A model generated the notes under the pieces. The model saw nothing but the letters and a program-made list of their open reading frames with translations, did no database searches and was not told the DNA's origin. Shown here in pieces: positions 18,336 to 27,667 of a DNA stretch of 64,000 bases. The number at the start of each line of letters is the position of its first letter. Position 1 is the stretch's first letter. The stretch is taken from the NCBI GenBank assembly GCA_026129865.1, contig JAHCHG010000001.1, positions 496,001 through 560,000 on the forward strand, written 5' to 3'. The position numbers and the translations under genes are program-made. This DNA is from Pyrinomonadaceae bacterium. Lineage in GTDB: Bacteria; Acidobacteriota; Blastocatellia; Pyrinomonadales; Pyrinomonadaceae.

Positions 18336-18563
18336 ATGGGTGTTTTCAAGAAAAAGAAACCCGCTTCACAAAGCGAGAACGTATGGGCTCGACCAAAGAT
18401 GTTTGTTACGTTCCGCGCGAGCGTAATGCCGGGCAAAACAACGGAAGAACGCACTTTTCAGATAGAAGAGGTTTTAGCCAACGGTCGTGTTAGGTTAAGC
18501 GGCTTTATCGGAGAGCATAAGGAAACGGCGTTCGAACCGGTGAATTTTCTCCGCGGCAGATAA
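18336..18563 (+). CDS. Small conserved-looking protein (75 aa), function unknown
   Basis: 75 residues: a basic head (MGVFKKKKPASQSENVWARP) and a compact, beta-rich body (KMFVTFRASVMPGKTTEERTFQIEEVLANGRVRLSGF...). The body resembles a small barrel of the kind seen in RNA- or ribosome-associated proteins, but I cannot name it. It starts one base after the upstream 54-aa gene and is convergent with the MBL hydrolase gene 6 nt away. Confidence 0.6.
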   Translation: MGVFKKKKPASQSENVWARPKMFVTFRASVMPGKTTEERTFQIEEVLANGRVRLSGFIGEHKETAFEPVNFLRGR

Positions 18564-18569
18564 ACGGCT

Positions 18570-19343
18570 TCACCATTCATAAATTTTTCCCACTTCAAGA
18601 ATACTTAAGTTAGGAATTTCCAGTCCCGAGATCTCGTCTGCAACCGAGTCCCGGTACATAGGTTTGACGTTTATAACGTATATCGGACAACCGTGTCGGA
18701 GTTTTGTGAGTTCCTGTTCAAGTGCTTTCGGCGTCAAATGGTGAGAAATCCCTGCAAGGTTTGCAAGACCGTTCGGAAAGGCACATTCGATAAGGATCGC
18801 GTCGAGCGACTTTTCGTTGTTCACTTCATTCCAAAACTCCGACATTTTAGATGTATCACTTGTAAAGGCAATCGTTGACGCTTCGTCCTTGATAATAAAA
18901 CCGACGGTCGGAACCTTATGATTTACTGAAACTGATCTAAATTTCAAATGTTTTATCGCGAGCGTTTCACCGATCGAAAATTTATGGTATTCCAAAACGC
19001 TGCCGTTTTCATTCGTTAATTCCGAAAAGCGTGGATAAATCTCCCAATTGAAGATGTGATTTTCAAGACTCTCGATCACTTCTTGCTGACCATGAACTCG
19101 AATCGGCGATTCAAGTGTTGCGAAAAGATCGTCAACAAAAAGCGGCAATCCGGCTATGTGGTCCAGATGAGCGTGTGTCAGGACTACGTCGCGGATGTTC
19201 TTTCGCTGAAGCGGCGTCGCGGACATTGCCAGGCTCCCCGCGTCAAGCGCAACGCAGTCGTCGATCACGAAGCTTGCAAGATGCTGCTTTAATGAAGCGC
19301 TTCCGTCCTTCTCAAACGTGCTTGGCAATAATTGAAGTTTCAT
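18570..19343 (-). CDS. Metallo-beta-lactamase-fold hydrolase, class II cAMP phosphodiesterase-like
   Basis: 257 residues. The MBL metal motif THAHLDHIAG is at 56-65 (H57, H59, D61, H62). Further ligands are expected at H141 (SVNHKVPTVGF), D164 (TSDTSK) and H207 (ISHHLTP). The short SLKQHLASFVIDD opening and the VGFIIKDEASTIAFTSD block match the class II cyclic-nucleotide phosphodiesterase (PDE1-type) branch, so cAMP or a related cyclic nucleotide is a plausible substrate. That is inferred from the subgroup; other phosphoesters remain possible. Confidence 0.75.
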   Translation of the reverse strand: MKLQLLPSTFEKDGSASLKQHLASFVIDDCVALDAGSLAMSATPLQRKNIRDVVLTHAHLDHIAGLPLFVDDLFATLESPIRVHGQQEVIESLENHIFNWEIYPRFSELTNENGSVLEYHKFSIGETLAIKHLKFRSVSVNHKVPTVGFIIKDEASTIAFTSDTSKMSEFWNEVNNEKSLDAILIECAFPNGLANLAGISHHLTPKALEQELTKLRHGCPIYVINVKPMYRDSVADEISGLEIPNLSILEVGKIYEW

Positions 19344-19402
19344 TAAAAATGATCAGATAATTTGTCAGCCTAAAAAGCTCCCGGTATTAAGGCGTAAAAT
19401 TT

Positions 19403-20164
19403 TCACCGGGCACAAGTTAGCGCGTGCCCGCCATCGATCTCGTAAGTTGCGCCGGTTATCCAACCGGCTTTTTCCGACGCCAGAAAATATATCAATTCTG
19501 CAACCTCAACTGCCGTTCCGACGCGTCCGATCGGATGAGTTGATTTCGAATGTTCGAGAAACGTTTCGTAATCGCCTTCGTTCATTCCGCTGCGCCGATG
19601 AAGTTTTGTCACTACTACGCCGGGATTGACGGCATTTACGCGGACTTTCTTGGAAGCAAGCTCAAGCGCCGCACAGCGGGTTAGCTGGTCGACGGCAGCT
19701 TTCGAAACGCAGTAAGCTAAAACATTAGGAAATGCCCGCGGTCCGGCGACACTCGATACGTTTACAATGTTACCTTGCGTTTTCTCAAGCTCGGGAACAC
19801 AACGGTTCATCAAATAAAACATCGAACGCACATTTACGTTCATCATTTTGTCCCAATCGTCGAGCTGCGTTGTTTCAATCGAACCGTTCATAATGATACC
19901 AGCCGCATTTACAAGTATGTCAATTTGACCGAATTGACCGACTGTATCGTTGACCACTCTTTCGACCTGGGTGTTCTCGCAAATATCAGCGAGATGCGAT
20001 TTCACGGTCGTGCCGCTTTCCTTTGCTTCAAGCCGCAGTTCTCCGAGCTCCTTTTCATTTCGTCCGACCGCAACTACATTTGCTCCATTCTTTGCAAATA
20101 ATAACGCCGAAGCTCGACCAATGCCGCTGCTGCCGCCGGTAACAATTACAACTTTGCCTTCCAT
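19403..20164 (-). CDS. Short-chain dehydrogenase/reductase (SDR)
   Basis: NAD(P)-dependent oxidoreductase of the classical SDR type, 253 residues. The cofactor motif TGGSSGIG is at 9-16, with NAAG at 86-89. The catalytic triad is S138, Y151, K155 (YCVSK). The C-terminal end ITGATYEIDGGHALT is the usual SDR finish. The substrate cannot be told; the sequence most resembles the glucose-1-dehydrogenase/3-oxoacyl-ACP-reductase-like group. Confidence 0.88.
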   Translation of the reverse strand: MEGKVVIVTGGSSGIGRASALLFAKNGANVVAVGRNEKELGELRLEAKESGTTVKSHLADICENTQVERVVNDTVGQFGQIDILVNAAGIIMNGSIETTQLDDWDKMMNVNVRSMFYLMNRCVPELEKTQGNIVNVSSVAGPRAFPNVLAYCVSKAAVDQLTRCAALELASKKVRVNAVNPGVVVTKLHRRSGMNEGDYETFLEHSKSTHPIGRVGTAVEVAELIYFLASEKAGWITGATYEIDGGHALTCAR

Positions 20165-20254
20165 AAATTATGCCAGAAAAGATTTTTCTAGCAGTCTAGC
20201 ACAGTTAACTCAACAATTTCTTCTTTACAAATCAAGCAGAGATTATTTTTAGAC

Positions 20255-20284
20255 AAAAAAAAGAACGGCATTAAAACACCGTTC
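20255..20284 (-). terminator. Rho-independent terminator
   Basis: On the minus strand GAACGG and CCGTTC (20263-20284) form a stem around a 10-nt loop and are followed by eight T (20255-20262). It terminates the small gene that ends at 20358 and insulates the SDR gene downstream. Confidence 0.75.
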
Positions 20285-20357
20285 ATCAAACGTTTAGGGA
20301 AAAGTGGAATCACACTGGAACTCTTCTATTCTTAAACAAATGCGCTGATGAAGACAC

Positions 20358-20576
20358 CTAGGCGCCGTTCGTCTGCGGTTTGCTCGATAAGAAGGTTTCT
20401 ATCGCGTGTTTCGTTTCTTTTCTCTTCCGGTTTTGAAAATCGCTAACCCAATTTGAAACGGTCGAAACCATCTCACGGGCGGATTGTTGTTTAGTCGGTT
20501 TCGGAGCAACTTTCGTTGCTTCGGGAGCATTTTGCTCGCTCTTCTTTATAACTTTTATTTTTGCTTTTGCAGTCAT
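20358..20576 (-). CDS. Small basic protein of unknown function (72 aa)
   Basis: The likely start is the ATG at 20574-20576 (MTAKAKIKVIKKSEQ), with AGGGA 10 nt upstream. A longer frame back to 20696 lacks a ribosome site. The N-terminal half is Lys/Ala/Pro-rich and disordered; the C-terminal half (SAREMVSTVSNWVSDFQ) looks like an amphipathic helix followed by a basic segment. A proper terminator follows. No family recognised. The 309-nt divergent spacer to 20886 shows no hairpin, tandem repeat or convincing promoter boxes. Confidence 0.5.
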   Translation of the reverse strand: MTAKAKIKVIKKSEQNAPEATKVAPKPTKQQSAREMVSTVSNWVSDFQNRKRKETKHAIETFLSSKPQTNGA

Positions 20577-20885
20577 TGTTATGATTTCCCTGTTTGTATG
20601 TATTTTACTTTTATGAATTCGAAACGAGTTCGACTTATTCCCTGCTTGTTCTTGGTGCAATTCGGGTGCCACGAATTTCGGACGAAATTGAAACACTCTT
20701 TTGCGGCTTTTAAATCGGATTGCAATTTGCGACTAAGAAAAATAAAAATTTCGCGCATTGCAATTCTGTTTAACGATATTAGAACGCGTTCGGTTCCCGA
20801 AACTTTCGTCTAAATCTATGTTTTTCCGTAAATTAACTCTCTTTTTCGAGCTTTCTCTAAAGGCGATCAGCAAAAGGCATATTGA

Positions 20886-21611
20886 TTGCCGAGAAAGATA
20901 GGTATGACATGGACCGAAATGATCGTTTTGTATCTCGCTGCCGGCGCGCCGTTTTGTGCGCTGCATTACTTCGAAATCAATAGTGAACGAAGTCCGTACG
21001 TTCGAGCGTTGACCTCAACCGGCTTGCTTCCGATCTGGATATTTTGTGCCGTTAGATATATCGTTTCGACTCGGTCGAAAAGACTCAAAAGTCGATCTTC
21101 GCAGGATGAACGCATCCACGAAACCTCAAAACGCCTTGAAAACGTTTTCGCTGAAATTGCCGATTCGGTTTCAATCTATGAATTTCGAGAGACGGTCGAA
21201 CGGTATGTCGGGCTAAGCTTTGCGAATCAAACTGTTGAACCTAACACACTTGACCCCGCAGCGCCAACTCAGCAAGACGTTTATTTCGAATTCGGCGTAT
21301 CAAAGCTCAACAACATCGTCCTCGCCCGCCGCAATCGAAAACTTCTCGAATTTCACTTGAACGATGCGCGTCGAAACCTTTTTGAGGCTATATCGTCGCA
21401 AATTGTTTTTCGCACACACCGTTCGAGATCGCTGCTCGAAGAACTTTTTAATGGGCTGAACGACGCCAAAGCGATCGCGGAACTAAATCAAACTTTCCCG
21501 ACTAATGTAGATTCCACCCAAGTAAGATCCAGCGAACAAATTGACCGCGAAAAACCGATCTGTAAGAATGTTTCATTCGACATTGCTTCGGCTGGCTTGC
21601 CGGATCAATAA
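20886..21611 (+). CDS. Membrane protein of unknown function (241 aa)
   Basis: Two N-terminal hydrophobic segments (about residues 12-28 and 44-61) are followed by a 170-residue charged, helical cytosolic part. The TTG start at 20886 has AAAGG 8 nt upstream; an ATG six codons later lacks proper spacing. I recognise no domain. It is followed after 99 nt by the DUF2490 gene in the same direction. Confidence 0.55.
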   Translation: MPRKIGMTWTEMIVLYLAAGAPFCALHYFEINSERSPYVRALTSTGLLPIWIFCAVRYIVSTRSKRLKSRSSQDERIHETSKRLENVFAEIADSVSIYEFRETVERYVGLSFANQTVEPNTLDPAAPTQQDVYFEFGVSKLNNIVLARRNRKLLEFHLNDARRNLFEAISSQIVFRTHRSRSLLEELFNGLNDAKAIAELNQTFPTNVDSTQVRSSEQIDREKPICKNVSFDIASAGLPDQ

Positions 21612-21710
21612 ATTCCGGGTTGTTCCAAATCAAGGAAATTTTTCAAATTAATCGCACTTTTATTGCTTCTGTAACATCGCGTTAACAATCCGACGATATA
21701 ACATTTTCGT

Positions 21711-22409
21711 ATGCGCAAAAAAATCTTAACGGTTATCGTGTCAATAGCGATGTTTTCGGTGATCGGTTATTCGCAGACGAATGATCATGATACGCAGATC
21801 TGGAATGAAACGACGCTGGTTTTTCCGATCTATAAAGCTAAAGATCAGAACGGAAAAGAGTCCGAAAAGCTCTCCGGTTTTGTCAGCGGTACTTTACGTC
21901 TTGGACAAAACGCGCGGCATTTTGTCGATGAACGGATCGGAATCGGTCTCGATTACAAGGTGAATAATTATCTAAGTTTCTCTCCGAGTTATATTTACCG
22001 CGCCGGACAGCCGACGCGAAACAGAAAGGAATTTGAACACCGGCTCCGGTTCGATCTGACCGTTGAGAAGAAATTTAAGTATTTTTCACTTAAGGATCGA
22101 AACCGGATCGAACATCGAATACGTCATTTCAGGGACGACACAACACGCTATCGAAACAAGCTTACCTTAAAAGTTCCGATCAAGTACAAAGACGGCAAAG
22201 ATCTGTTCGCGCCGTTTGTCGCGGACGAAGCTTATTATGATTTTCGGCAGGACCGCTGGTTCAGAAATGAATTTTCCGTCGGTATCAGCCGAAAACTTTC
22301 CGGAAACACGTCCGCAGATTTCTACTACATGGTTCAATCGAACAAAGCCGTAACAACGCTAAAAGACATCGACATTTTCGGTATCAGCCTTAAGATCAAG
22401 TTAAAATAA
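21711..22409 (+). CDS. DUF2490 outer-membrane beta-barrel protein
   Basis: 232 residues with a signal peptide (residues 1-21, ends VIGYSQ). The rest is alternating amphipathic beta strands with charged turns, typical of a small barrel. The family features are visible: WNETTLVFPIY near the N-terminus, the GIGLDYKVNNYLSFSPSYIY hairpin, FEHRLRFDLTVEKKF, NRIEHRIRHFR and RYRNKLTLKVPI. Members are presumed outer-membrane proteins; no transport role is established. The spacer before it is AT-rich, and a possible -10 is tATAACAt about 15 nt before the ATG. Confidence 0.75.
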   Translation: MRKKILTVIVSIAMFSVIGYSQTNDHDTQIWNETTLVFPIYKAKDQNGKESEKLSGFVSGTLRLGQNARHFVDERIGIGLDYKVNNYLSFSPSYIYRAGQPTRNRKEFEHRLRFDLTVEKKFKYFSLKDRNRIEHRIRHFRDDTTRYRNKLTLKVPIKYKDGKDLFAPFVADEAYYDFRQDRWFRNEFSVGISRKLSGNTSADFYYMVQSNKAVTTLKDIDIFGISLKIKLK

Positions 22410-22499
22410 TCTGGAATACCGAGCCGCCGGCACGAGTCTTAACCTTGAGATTCGGGATTTTTTGCATTTCAGGATAATTAAAGCTAAAACAAAGGAACG

Positions 22500-24263
22500 A
22501 TGCTGGTTATTCTTCATTTGTTCTCGCTTTTTTTGCTGGTCGCACTCGGTTTCTACGTGTTCGTCGCAAATCCTCGAATGCGGGCTCATCAAACTTTCGC
22601 AGCGTTTATCTCATTCTTGGCGCTTTGGACGGTTAAGGATCTCATCTTTTGGAATTTTCCCGACACCGGCTTTCATCCGGGATGGTGGGCAGCAGCTAGT
22701 TTTATCATTGCGCTGCTGATGCAGTTTGCATTGGTCAATTTCGCGTGGGTTTTTCCCGAAAACTCACGGACGCCGAAAAGACGTGCCGCGATGCTCTTTT
22801 CGCCTGCTATCGTTCTTATCCCGGCAGTCATTTTTGGATTTCTGCTGAAACGGATCGATTATTCCAACGGTGCACTTTCAATAGATTTTTCGCCGCTTGC
22901 TTACCTTTATGTCGCTTATGTTTACATGGTTTTTGGCTTTGGATGTTATCTGCTTTTTAACAAATATCTAATATACCGGAGTACGCAAACGGGTCAGCAG
23001 CTTGGGGCGATTCTTTGGGCAGTGCTGCTTACCGGACTTCTAAAGACGCTTGCAAACATCGTTCTTCCTTTCTTTGGAAATTATGAATTACTGCCATTCA
23101 GCGCGATCTTTGTTCTTCCCGGCGTTCTGATCTACACCTACGCGATCTCAAATTTTAAACTTTTTTCGCTGCAAACTGCACTCGATCAGTTCCGGCTTTT
23201 TCCGGTCGCCTATAAGATCGCTCTTTCGATCGCCGCCGTTGCCATCGTCAGCTTCGTTATATTTCAGATTCCGATCGTTTACTGGGCATTTCAGGACGGA
23301 ATGAATTTTGAAGCCTGGCGCAAATACCTTGTTTTCAGCGTTATTTCGGCTCTCGTACCCAATCTCTTGCTTGTTTTGATCGTTATTCGAATTTTTTCGC
23401 GACCGCTGCAGCGGATAACTCTCGCATCGATTCAGGTTACTTCGGGAAACTACGGAACAGAAGTCGATCTTCGAAAGACAAACGATGAGATCGGGCTTCT
23501 GGCAGAATCATTTAACGAAATGAGCAGAAAAATGGCTTTCGACATAGATCAGCTAAAAACCTTAAATGAACAGCTGATTCGGACGGAAAAGCTCGCCGCG
23601 ATCGGAACCCTTTCTGCCGGTGTCGCGCACGAGGTAAACAATCCGCTGGCTTCAATCTCCTCGCTCATACAAATGATGCAAAGCCGTGAACTTGATTTCG
23701 ATACGCGCGAAAAGCTAAAACTGATCTCCGAACAGATCTCGCGGATCACGCGTGTTACTAAAGATCTGATGGATTTCGGACGCTCGCGCCCGAGCGCTCG
23801 TTCCCGAATATCGATCAACAAAATTGTGAACGCAAGTTTACGGCTCGCAAAATTTGACAGTTCATTTAAGAAATTAAAGATCGTCAAAATTTTAGATGAA
23901 GGGATTCCGGACGTAGTCGTGGATTCGGACCAGTTTCAACAGCTTTTCCTAAATCTTTTCCTTAACGCCAGAGATGCGGTGAGTGCAGACGGTGTTTTAA
24001 CCATAAAAACCTATTCCGGTGGAGGAGAAATTTTCATTGAAGTATCTGACGACGGCTCGGGGATTCCGAAAGCTGATCTGAAAAAGATCTTTGACCCGTT
24101 TTTCACAACCAAACGTACAGGCGAAGGAACGGGTCTCGGACTAGCGGTTTGCTATGGAATCATCGCTGCTCACGACGGAAGGATCGAAGTGAGGTCGAAT
24201 AACTCGCACGGATCGACATTCCTCGTTGCGGTTCCCTGCGACGCAAAAAAAGGCGGCAAGTGA
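22500..24263 (+). CDS. NtrB-like membrane sensor histidine kinase
   Basis: 587 residues. Six to eight N-terminal helices (about 1-235) form an input domain resembling 7TM sensor modules. Another helix pair (about 235-300) leads to a HAMP linker ([17 protein letters not shown]). Then come HisKA with H377 ([10 protein letters not shown]) and an HATPase domain with N (LFLNARDAV), DDGSGIP and [11 protein letters not shown]. The kinase half matches the NtrB/AtoS type that pairs with sigma-54 response regulators, but no response regulator gene is adjacent. AAAGGA lies just before the ATG. Confidence 0.9.
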   Translation: MLVILHLFSLFLLVALGFYVFVANPRMRAHQTFAAFISFLALWTVKDLIFWNFPDTGFHPGWWAAASFIIALLMQFALVNFAWVFPENSRTPKRRAAMLFSPAIVLIPAVIFGFLLKRIDYSNGALSIDFSPLAYLYVAYVYMVFGFGCYLLFNKYLIYRSTQTGQQLGAILWAVLLTGLLKTLANIVLPFFGNYELLPFSAIFVLPGVLIYTYAISNFKLFSLQTALDQFRLFPVAYKIALSIAAVAIVSFVIFQIPIVYWAFQDGMNFEAWRKYLVFSVISALVPNLLLVLIVIRIFSRPLQRITLASIQVTSGNYGTEVDLRKTNDEIGLLAESFNEMSRKMAFDIDQLKTLNEQLIRTEKLAAIGTLSAGVAHEVNNPLASISSLIQMMQSRELDFDTREKLKLISEQISRITRVTKDLMDFGRSRPSARSRISINKIVNASLRLAKFDSSFKKLKIVKILDEGIPDVVVDSDQFQQLFLNLFLNARDAVSADGVLTIKTYSGGGEIFIEVSDDGSGIPKADLKKIFDPFFTTKRTGEGTGLGLAVCYGIIAAHDGRIEVRSNNSHGSTFLVAVPCDAKKGGK

Positions 24264-24279
24264 AACATCACCCGCCGCC
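24245..24279 (-). terminator. Terminator overlapping the 3' end of the kinase gene
   Basis: On the minus strand GGCGGC/GCCGCC (24252-24279) encloses a second inner pairing (GTGATGTTTCAC) and is followed by seven T. It terminates the glycine-zipper gene. The stem overlaps the last codons and stop (24261-24263) of the convergent histidine kinase gene. Confidence 0.75.
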
Positions 24280-24331
24280 GACATTCGCGATTCAAAAAAA
24301 CTTTCAAATCACGAAAAATACTAATTGTCGA

Positions 24332-24790
24332 TTACAAATAAACCCGGCGACCGTTTTTATTGTAATACGTACGACCATTGCTTGCGCGATAGTATTTCTT
24401 CCCGTTCCTTGTATAAAGATACGTTGCGCCGAGACCCGCACCGGCACCGATCAACATTCCAGTTTTCCCGCCGATTGCTGCCCCGGTTCCGGCACCGACG
24501 AGCGATCCGCCTGCTATCTTCGCTACACGTCTTGTTGTCGAATTCGCGTATCGGCGTTTCGTTCCCTTTCGGCTCGATGCATAAAGCAGTCCGGCGCCTG
24601 CGCCGATCATCGCACCGTTTCTTCCGCGACCGATCAATGCGCCGGCGGCTGTGCTTCCTGCAACGATCGCAATGTTCGTCGCTAAACCTTTAGTTCCCTT
24701 TTTCTTCCGTCTGGTTTGCGCAGCGCCATCGATCGCGAACGCGCTGAATAAAAATGTAAACGTGATAATTGCTGCAAATAATCTTTTCAT
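24332..24790 (-). CDS. Exported glycine-zipper protein
   Basis: 152 residues: a signal peptide (1-24, ends DGAAQ), a basic linker (TRRKKKGTKG), then two glycine-zipper blocks (GSTAAGALIGRGRNGAMIGAGAG and GGSLVGAGTGAAIGG). It ends in a Tyr/Asn-rich tail (YYRASNGRTYYNKNG). Glycine zippers of this YMGG-like kind sit in or across the envelope; the function is unknown. A strong AGGAG lies 9 nt before the ATG. It is convergent with the kinase gene and has its own terminator. The 261-nt spacer upstream holds only a short open frame with no protein-like features. Confidence 0.75.
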   Translation of the reverse strand: MKRLFAAIITFTFLFSAFAIDGAAQTRRKKKGTKGLATNIAIVAGSTAAGALIGRGRNGAMIGAGAGLLYASSRKGTKRRYANSTTRRVAKIAGGSLVGAGTGAAIGGKTGMLIGAGAGLGATYLYTRNGKKYYRASNGRTYYNKNGRRVYL

Positions 24791-25051
24791 AACAAGATTC
24801 TCCTTTTTCAGGACATTTTGCCCTTAGTTGATGAAGGTTTCCTATACAATGCCCGTGCCACCAAGAACTCCCATGGGCAAAAAACGGCTATCCGCCCGCA
24901 AAATCAGGGTGAAAAACGTTTGGCAATTTTTTATCGATTTATCTCCGATGCAACACAGTCGACGATATCGTGCCGCAATTCTTGACACCTGCACGATTTC
25001 GTTGCAAGTTATTGATACATTCCAATTTTCTATAACCCGAGGAAAAATCCA

Positions 25052-26377
25052 ATGAGATATTTTTTTAAGATTGCTCTTTTTGTGTTTGTTCTCGCATGTC
25101 CGCTTTTAGGACAATCGAAACAGACCGTTTATGTCGGCGCTGGAATAATTCCAATAGTCGGCACCCCGATCGAAAACGGCGTGATCATTGTTGAAAACGG
25201 CAAGATCGTCGCCATCGGCGATGCAAGGAGCGTTAAGATTCCGGCAAATGCCGCACGAATCGATCTGACCGGCAAAATCGTAATGCCGGGACTTGTAGAC
25301 ACTCACAGTCATATCGGCGAGGGGTCGGGGGCGGACGGTTCGGCGCCGATCCAACCCGATGTACGACTTCTCGACGGTATCAATGCCCGTGCAGCAAATA
25401 TTCAGCGTGCTCAGTCCGGCGGAATTACGACGGTGAACGTTATGCCGGGTTCGGGACACCTCGACAGCGGTCAAACGCTTTACCTAAAACTCCGGGACGG
25501 CGCGGTGAAGATAGACGATCTTTTGATCTACGATAAGAACGGAAAGTATATGGGCGGAATAAAGTTCGCGAACGGAACGAATCCGATCCGCTCGGGCGGC
25601 GGAACTTTTCCGGGGACTCGTGCAAAATCCGCCGCGCTTGTCCGCGCGCAGTTTATCAAGGCACAGGAATATCGGGACAAGATAAAGAAGGCAGGCGACG
25701 ATAAAGAGAAAATGCCGCCGCGCGATCTAGCGATGGAAGCGCTTGTCGAAGTATTAAATGGCGAACGCGTCGTTCATTTTCATACGCACCGGCACGATGA
25801 TATTTTGACCGTTCTACGGCTGCAAAAGGAATTCGGGTTTAAGGTTGTGCTTCAACATGTTTCCGAAGCCTGGAAGGTCGCTGACGAAATTGCAAAAGCC
25901 GGTGTTCCGGCATCGATAATTTTTATCGACAGCCCGGGCGGAAAGCTTGAAACTGCGGATATCAGCTTTATCAACGGCGCAGCACTCGAAAAAGCCGGTG
26001 CGCTTGTCGGATTTCATACGGACGATTACATAACGGATTCGCGACTGTTTCTTCGCTCAGGCGGACTCGCGGTTCGCGCGGGAATGTCGCGCGACGCCGC
26101 ACTTTATGCGCTGACGATGGCGGGTGCAAAGATGCTGGATCTCGATTCGCGCATCGGCTCGCTCGAGGTTGGGAAAGATGCCGATTTCATAGTTTTAAGC
26201 GGCGATCCGCTGAGTGTCTATACAAAAGTCGAGCAGACTTTCGTAGAAGGAAAAAAGGTCTTTGACCGCGCAAATCCGCAGGACAGGCTGATACAGGTCG
26301 GCGGATTCGGCGCAACTACCGATCGATATCTCCATCTTGATTGTTTCGGAGACGATTTTGAAGGAGGTTTGAACTAA
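25052..26377 (+). CDS. Exported amidohydrolase (imidazolonepropionase-like), catalytic partner
   Basis: 441-residue amidohydrolase-superfamily hydrolase with a signal peptide (1-21, ends LLGQS). The metal site is visible: HSH at residues 85-87 (DTHSHIGE), a histidine cluster at 242-248 (HFHTHRH), H269 (LQHVSEA) and H322/D324 (FHTDD). The N-terminal beta sandwich (VYVGAGIIPIVGTPIENG) and the C-terminal GSLEVGKDADFIVLSGDPL are typical of the imidazolonepropionase/prolidase-like branch. The natural substrate is unknown; peptides or cyclic amides are usual in this branch. GAGGA sits 8 nt before the ATG. Its TAA overlaps the ATG of the next gene by one base. Confidence 0.85.
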   Translation: MRYFFKIALFVFVLACPLLGQSKQTVYVGAGIIPIVGTPIENGVIIVENGKIVAIGDARSVKIPANAARIDLTGKIVMPGLVDTHSHIGEGSGADGSAPIQPDVRLLDGINARAANIQRAQSGGITTVNVMPGSGHLDSGQTLYLKLRDGAVKIDDLLIYDKNGKYMGGIKFANGTNPIRSGGGTFPGTRAKSAALVRAQFIKAQEYRDKIKKAGDDKEKMPPRDLAMEALVEVLNGERVVHFHTHRHDDILTVLRLQKEFGFKVVLQHVSEAWKVADEIAKAGVPASIIFIDSPGGKLETADISFINGAALEKAGALVGFHTDDYITDSRLFLRSGGLAVRAGMSRDAALYALTMAGAKMLDLDSRIGSLEVGKDADFIVLSGDPLSVYTKVEQTFVEGKKVFDRANPQDRLIQVGGFGATTDRYLHLDCFGDDFEGGLN

Positions 26378-27612
26378 TGAAATTCCATAACTTAATGCAA
26401 ACGACTGGTAACCTTTCACTAAAAACCGCATTCGGCACCGCTGCGTTGATGTTTTATCTTTCCGCATTCGCATTTGGTCAAATTGCGGTCAAGGGCGACA
26501 CGGTTTGGACCATGTCCGGCGAGCCGCTGACGAACGGAGTCGTCCTTATCGGCGCGAACGGCAAGATCGAAGCGGTAGGAACTGCGGCACAGATCGCAAT
26601 TCCATCAAATTACCGCGTAATGTCGGCAAAAGTCGTTACGCCTGGACTCATCGACGCGCGAACAGTGATCGGTTTGAACGGATATTTAAACCAGCCGCAC
26701 GATCAAATGGCGCTCGACGGAAGCTCGCCGGTTCAGCCGGAACTGCGGGCGATCGATTCATATAATGCTCGCGAAAAGCTTATCGAATGGGTTCGCGAAT
26801 TCGGCGTAACAACTATTCATACCGGTCATCAACCTTCCGCGCTCGTTCCGGGACAGACATTGATCGCGAAAACGACCGGCGATAATGTGGAAGAGGCTGT
26901 GATCGTTCCGACCAAGATGATCGCAGTTGTTTTGGGACAAAACGCGCTCGCGTCGCAGGGGAAATCGCCCGGAACCCGCGCAAAGCAGATCTCAATGCTG
27001 CGAACTGAGTTAATAAAAGCCCAGGAATATGCGAAGAAAAAAGATCCGTCGCGCGATCTGAAAACCGAGATGTTTGTTAAGGTTCTTAACGGCGAGGTTC
27101 CGCTTCTTGTTTCGGTCAACCAATCGCAGGACATCATGAGCGCTTTGCGGCTCGCGAAGGAATTTAACATTAAACTGGTGCTCGACGGCGTTTCCGAAGC
27201 GCATCAATTGCTCGATGAAATAAGAGCCTCGGGTTTTCCGGTAATTCTTCATCCGACAATGTATCGCGCAGGCGGCGACACTGAAAATCTTTCGATGGAA
27301 ACTGCTTCAAAGCTTAAAGCTGCCGGAATTCCTTTCGCAATTCAAAGCGGCTATGAAGGTTACGTTCCGAAAACACGCGTCGTGCTGTTCGAAGCGGCGA
27401 TCGCCGCAGCAAACGGGCTGTCAAAACGCGACGCGCTTGCTTCGATCACGATAGATGCCGCAAAAATACTTGGGCTCGACAGCCGGATCGGTTCGCTCGA
27501 GAAAGGAAAGGACGGCGACGTTGCGCTTTACGACGGAGATCCGTTCGAATATGTAACGCACTGCGTCGGAACCATTATTAATGGCAAGGTCGTCAGCGAA
27601 GTCGTTCGTTGA
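26377..27612 (+). CDS. Amidohydrolase-fold paralogue lacking all metal ligands (pseudoenzyme)
   Basis: 411-residue exported paralogue of the preceding gene, alignable through most of its length. Each metal-site residue has been replaced: HSH becomes RTV (IDARTVIG, residues 95-97), the histidine cluster becomes LVSVNQSQ, LQHVSEA becomes LDGVSEA, and FHTDDY becomes IQSGYE. The fold motifs (GSLEKGKDGDVALYDGDPF) are preserved, and there is no frameshift, so it is probably made and folded. The one-base overlap of stop and start argues for equal production of both subunits. It could be a regulatory or structural partner in a heteromer, or a binding protein. Loss of activity is inferred from the missing ligands. 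Confidence 0.8.
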   Translation: MKFHNLMQTTGNLSLKTAFGTAALMFYLSAFAFGQIAVKGDTVWTMSGEPLTNGVVLIGANGKIEAVGTAAQIAIPSNYRVMSAKVVTPGLIDARTVIGLNGYLNQPHDQMALDGSSPVQPELRAIDSYNAREKLIEWVREFGVTTIHTGHQPSALVPGQTLIAKTTGDNVEEAVIVPTKMIAVVLGQNALASQGKSPGTRAKQISMLRTELIKAQEYAKKKDPSRDLKTEMFVKVLNGEVPLLVSVNQSQDIMSALRLAKEFNIKLVLDGVSEAHQLLDEIRASGFPVILHPTMYRAGGDTENLSMETASKLKAAGIPFAIQSGYEGYVPKTRVVLFEAAIAAANGLSKRDALASITIDAAKILGLDSRIGSLEKGKDGDVALYDGDPFEYVTHCVGTIINGKVVSEVVR

Positions 27613-27635
27613 CCTTCGGTAAATAGAGTGTTGCG

Positions 27636-27666
27636 AAAGCCCCGTGAAATTTCATCGCGGGGCTTT
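27636..27666. terminator. Bidirectional terminator between convergent genes
   Basis: AAAGCCCCG (27636-27644) and CGGGGCTTT (27658-27666) form a 9-bp stem with a 13-nt loop, with T on both sides in the relevant orientation. It serves the amidohydrolase pair on the plus strand and the VTT protein on the minus strand, whose stop is at 27668. Confidence 0.85.
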
Positions 27667-27667
27667 T

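Noticed and set aside
24828..25055. A 75-codon plus-strand open frame between the glycine-zipper gene and the amidohydrolase
   Set aside because: It has a random composition, no ribosome site, no domain, and overlaps the start region of the next gene.
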